Source: Acidobacteriota bacterium (GTDB lineage: Bacteria > Acidobacteriota > Terriglobia > Terriglobales > Acidobacteriaceae). From it: a stretch of 64,000 bases of DNA. Shown here piece by piece: positions 62,701 to 64,000 of the stretch; the first letter of the stretch is position 1; every line of letters begins with the position of its first letter. The translations under genes were made by a program, and so were the position numbers. The notes beneath the pieces are model-generated. The model was not told the DNA's origin, made no database searches, and saw only the letters and a list, made by a program, of their open reading frames with translations. Where the stretch lies: positions 4,531 through 68,530 of the forward strand of contig JAJXZK010000048.1 of the NCBI GenBank assembly GCA_021780095.1, given 5' to 3'.

Positions 62701-63078
62701 GCGGACTCTACAAACTCCTATGCGCAGTCGGGGTATTGGTATCCAAATGTGGTTGGAGACCCGATGTCCGGTCCACATGGCACTGTGAATCAGTGGTTCA
62801 ATGTGGGTGCCTTCGCGCAGCCCACGCCCGGGACCTTCGGCAATAGTTCCAGAGACAGTGTCTATGGACCTCACCTGTCGAACGTAAACATGTCGCTGGC
62901 GAAAAACTTCAACATCTGGAAGACGGTTTTGCAAATTCGCGCCGACTCGACGAACGTCTTCAATCACGCGAGCTTCGGATTGCCGGACCCCAACATTGGT
63001 CCCGGACATACCGCCCAAATCAATTCCGTCACCGTGGGTGGGCGCGCTGTTCAACTGCTGGGTCGGTTATCTTTCTAG
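59731..63078 (+). CDS. TonB-dependent outer-membrane receptor, Oar-like, with carboxypeptidase-regulatory domain
   Basis: 1115 residues from ATG 59731 with GGAGG five bases upstream; the open frame from 59644 is longer but has no ribosome site. The signal peptide ends near N-R-A-F-A-Q. The regulatory domain (I-R-G-T-V-M-D-A-T-G, G-L-Y-D-T-G-S-I-V-P-D-H-Y) spans about 28-115. A plug and large barrel follow, with L-R-K-K-L-F-F-F-F-N-Y and the last strands I-R-A-D-S-T-N-V-F-N-H, ending G-R-L-S-F. The terminal phenylalanine fits outer-membrane insertion. Ligand unknown: the facing permease is of the gluconate type, but the two genes converge and need not be related. Confidence 0.88.
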   Translation: MRNFMRCSLALAIFLLGNRAFAQNTNSGTIRGTVMDATGAVLPGVTVTVEDVDKGVTTTYVTNGSGLYDTGSIVPDHYTLTFTKDGFSTFVRGPVTLRVQTLTVDGSLKVGATTQTVRVTTDVPLLQTETGAQSTTLPEKELKDLPQVGASWENFVILMPGTSGTPTQGQSNLNPGQTASVNGNAVFYNVLGDGITMSLPSNGNSYDYNFDTLGEVQMVTNAFSAQYENGGVIYNQISKGGSNRFHGDLFEYFQNNALNAAPYSFGQNAQVPILHSNYFGGSIGGYIPGPLRKKLFFFFNYDYSQYYGGSSNGFETVPTAAMLAGDFTGQPTIYDPTTQTIDANGVVHRQSFASEYGNGNKIPQSMLDPVALKIQAYYPKPNVPNPTVVDGVTTNNVFYNIPSNSPSWSYFYRVDFDITPTNRLTATEYYTKGQFNELSNDCPINCTTAGDSAITAQLTDVWTFSPNATNEFRVGLSTQNNLFLPQSIGQGFPAKIGLQFAKADIFPEINVTGGCCWGLAPGTNAIQHQIMFEPSDVVTLVRGKHVLHFGGEYLNQQINATFWGNVDAGSTTYAGVYTASTQGTSNDTGLPYADFLLGQAQSWSAANTPEFYPRTKTIQAFVQDDIKVLPNFTFNIGVRWEGWTGMTEAHNNMRSWDPNVINPGVDPLGNANTPGAMWYGTTHANGRTRVIAPSWNTFLPRFGFSWQAKSNTVIRGGLGLFGYNYNEGPNAYNELGSELGQSGNENDSTNGVYPVVVLSSDGNTNYQGAAGASINSLYLNAPTTPDALNGQGVNFAYYHEPISKIWQYNLEIQRELGTNMVANIAYVGSHGYDQMFGIDLNQIPEDKLSINDASGPTNARPYPNFQSIGGNKFVAISNYNSLQATIEKRLTSGLQFNFNYTWSKFLNEADPCAWNCGTFTVQNMYVPSQNYGPSDYDIRHMFKGRVIYQLPVGKGQRFLNNNSLLAQVIGGWQTAATIQWQTGNPFTVVMADSTNSYAQSGYWYPNVVGDPMSGPHGTVNQWFNVGAFAQPTPGTFGNSSRDSVYGPHLSNVNMSLAKNFNIWKTVLQIRADSTNVFNHASFGLPDPNIGPGHTAQINSVTVGGRAVQLLGRLSF

Positions 63079-63100
63079 CTGCATTTGAATCCATAAGCGA

Positions 63101-63129
63101 AAAGGACGGCAAAAAAATCGCCGTCCTTT
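63101..63129. terminator. intrinsic terminator between the convergent receptor and permease genes
   Basis: AAAGGACGGC (63101-63110), nine-base loop, GCCGTCCTTT (63120-63129), then CTTTTCT. The stem has A and T ends, so it can also stop transcription from the minus strand. It begins 22 bases after the receptor stop. Confidence 0.85.
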
Positions 63130-63196
63130 CTTTTCTGCTCACTTGGTCGCGTCGGTGCGTATGAACGCCGCGATATAGATGTTGGCCGAGCGAACA

Positions 63197-64000
63197 CTAG
63201 ACGATCCGAGCCAGCCCCAGCGTCAACAACAGCGCCACCGTGGAAATGATCGTCTCGCAGACTGTCCACGTCTTGAACGTGTCGGCCACGGTCATATTGA
63301 AATACTCTTTCACCAGCCAGAAGCCGCCATCGTTCACGTGGGAAAAGACCAGCGAACCGGCGCCCGTTGCAATGGCCAGTAATTCGGGCTGCGCTCCGTG
63401 AACCTGTAAAGCGATGGGAGCAATAATTCCTGCTGCAGTGGTCATGGCTACCGTCGCAGACCCTGTGGCGACGCGAACGGCCGCGGCGACCAGCCATGCC
63501 AGCAGCAGCAGTGGAATGTGCGCACGCAGCGCTACCTCCACAATGGCCGCCGCAGTGCCGCTGTCCTGAAGAATCTGGCCAAATCCGCCGCCCGCACCGA
63601 CTAATAATGTAATGGTCGCAGTCGGAGCTAGACATTCGTTGGTAAATTTCAGGATCGTATCGCGGTTGAATCCGCGCATCGTTCCCAGCGTAATAAAGCT
63701 GATCAGGACGCCAATCAGCAGCGCAATATCGGCGCCACCCAGCAAATGAAGAAGTTGATTCGGTAGCGTCCCCTTGGTGGCGAACGTATTGGCCCAACTC
63801 CCGATCATCATCAAAATCACCGGAAGCAGAACGGTCGCCATGGTCAAGGCGAAGCTGGGTAGTTTGCTGTGCGGATCACGATCGAGAAACTCGGCGGCGA
63901 TGGGATTCTCGGCTGCGAGATGAATATGCGGAGAAATCAACTTTGCGTACAGAGGGCCGGCGAGAATCGCGGCTGGGATGCCGACAATCATCGCATAAAA
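63197..64000 (-). CDS. GntP-family gluconate:H+ symporter-like permease, 3' part only
   Basis: 268 codons are visible; the reading frame continues beyond the window edge, and the ATG at 63991 is internal. There are about six to seven hydrophobic segments. The motifs G-A-G-G-G-F-G-Q-I-L-Q-D-S-G, R-V-A-T-G-S-A-T-V-A and F-S-H-V-N-D-G-G-F-W are the defining blocks of the GntP/GntT family, which imports gluconate, glycerate or related sugar acids by proton symport. No kinase gene for gluconate can be seen inside the window. Confidence 0.88.
   Translation of the reverse strand, partial: FYAMIVGIPAAILAGPLYAKLISPHIHLAAENPIAAEFLDRDPHSKLPSFALTMATVLLPVILMMIGSWANTFATKGTLPNQLLHLLGGADIALLIGVLISFITLGTMRGFNRDTILKFTNECLAPTATITLLVGAGGGFGQILQDSGTAAAIVEVALRAHIPLLLLAWLVAAAVRVATGSATVAMTTAAGIIAPIALQVHGAQPELLAIATGAGSLVFSHVNDGGFWLVKEYFNMTVADTFKTWTVCETIISTVALLLTLGLARIV

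Noticed and set aside
63075..63797. 240-residue minus-strand frame overlapping the permease
   Set aside because: It lies in another frame of the GntP-type gene, whose family motifs are explicit in the 63197-64000 frame.

Overview
The window looks like chromosome of a Gram-negative soil Acidobacteriota member (class Terriglobia-like). This is inferred from gene content, not from a marker phylogeny. The pointers are two very large TonB-dependent receptors with an N-terminal carboxypeptidase-regulatory domain (29071-32472, 59731-63078) plus the tail of a third (9148-9369), several exported PQQ quinoproteins, Tat-exported sugar enzymes and a Wza/Wzz-type exopolysaccharide locus. I saw no rRNA, tRNA, CRISPR array, insertion sequence or phage gene.

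Layout. (1) 1-2849: 3' part of a DegT-family aminotransferase, then a secreted tandem alpha/beta hydrolase. (2) 7303-2865 (minus strand): a tight operon for an MFS transporter, a Gfo/Idh/MocA dehydrogenase, a DUF993-type aldolase-like protein and a TIM-barrel sugar isomerase, with ATGA overlaps. A ceramidase-like secreted hydrolase lies upstream at 8806-7415. (3) 9148-9369: a decayed TonB-receptor tail. (4) 9696-28743 (plus strand): a long run that begins with a threonine-dehydrogenase-like enzyme. It continues with three PQQ quinoproteins joined to c-type hemes in three different ways, two amidohydrolases, a LamG-like protein, an exported Gfo/Idh-like protein, Tat-exported isomerase and enolase-superfamily proteins, a GH3 gene broken by one in-frame TAA, and an S9 peptidase. 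Nearly every product has an export signal, so this reads as a catabolic route in the periplasm feeding electrons to cytochromes c.

(5) 28893-41075: an amino-sugar utilisation locus. A TonB receptor and two GH20 hexosaminidases run on plus; a NIPSNAP-like protein, a NagB-like deaminase and a PfkB kinase run on minus, followed upstream by a LacI regulator. The receptor promoter and the minus-strand operon promoter share TTGACA, an 11-base gap and an identical 18-base box containing GTTAAA-N2-TTTAAC. This is strong internal evidence for one regulon, probably controlled by the adjacent LacI protein. (6) 41376-43507: an aldo/keto reductase and a zinc alcohol dehydrogenase.

(7) 43699-53969: an exopolysaccharide locus built from two divergent arms. 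The minus arm encodes outer-membrane export protein, Wzz-type copolymerase and priming sugar transferase. The plus arm encodes GT2, an AT-rich Wzy-like polymerase, an acetyltransferase, GT4 and GT2. (8) 54072-59115: housekeeping, with ribosomal protein S1 and glutamine synthetase facing each other across a bidirectional terminator. (9) 59731-64000: a second large TonB receptor facing the 3' part of a GntP-family gluconate-type permease whose start lies beyond the window.
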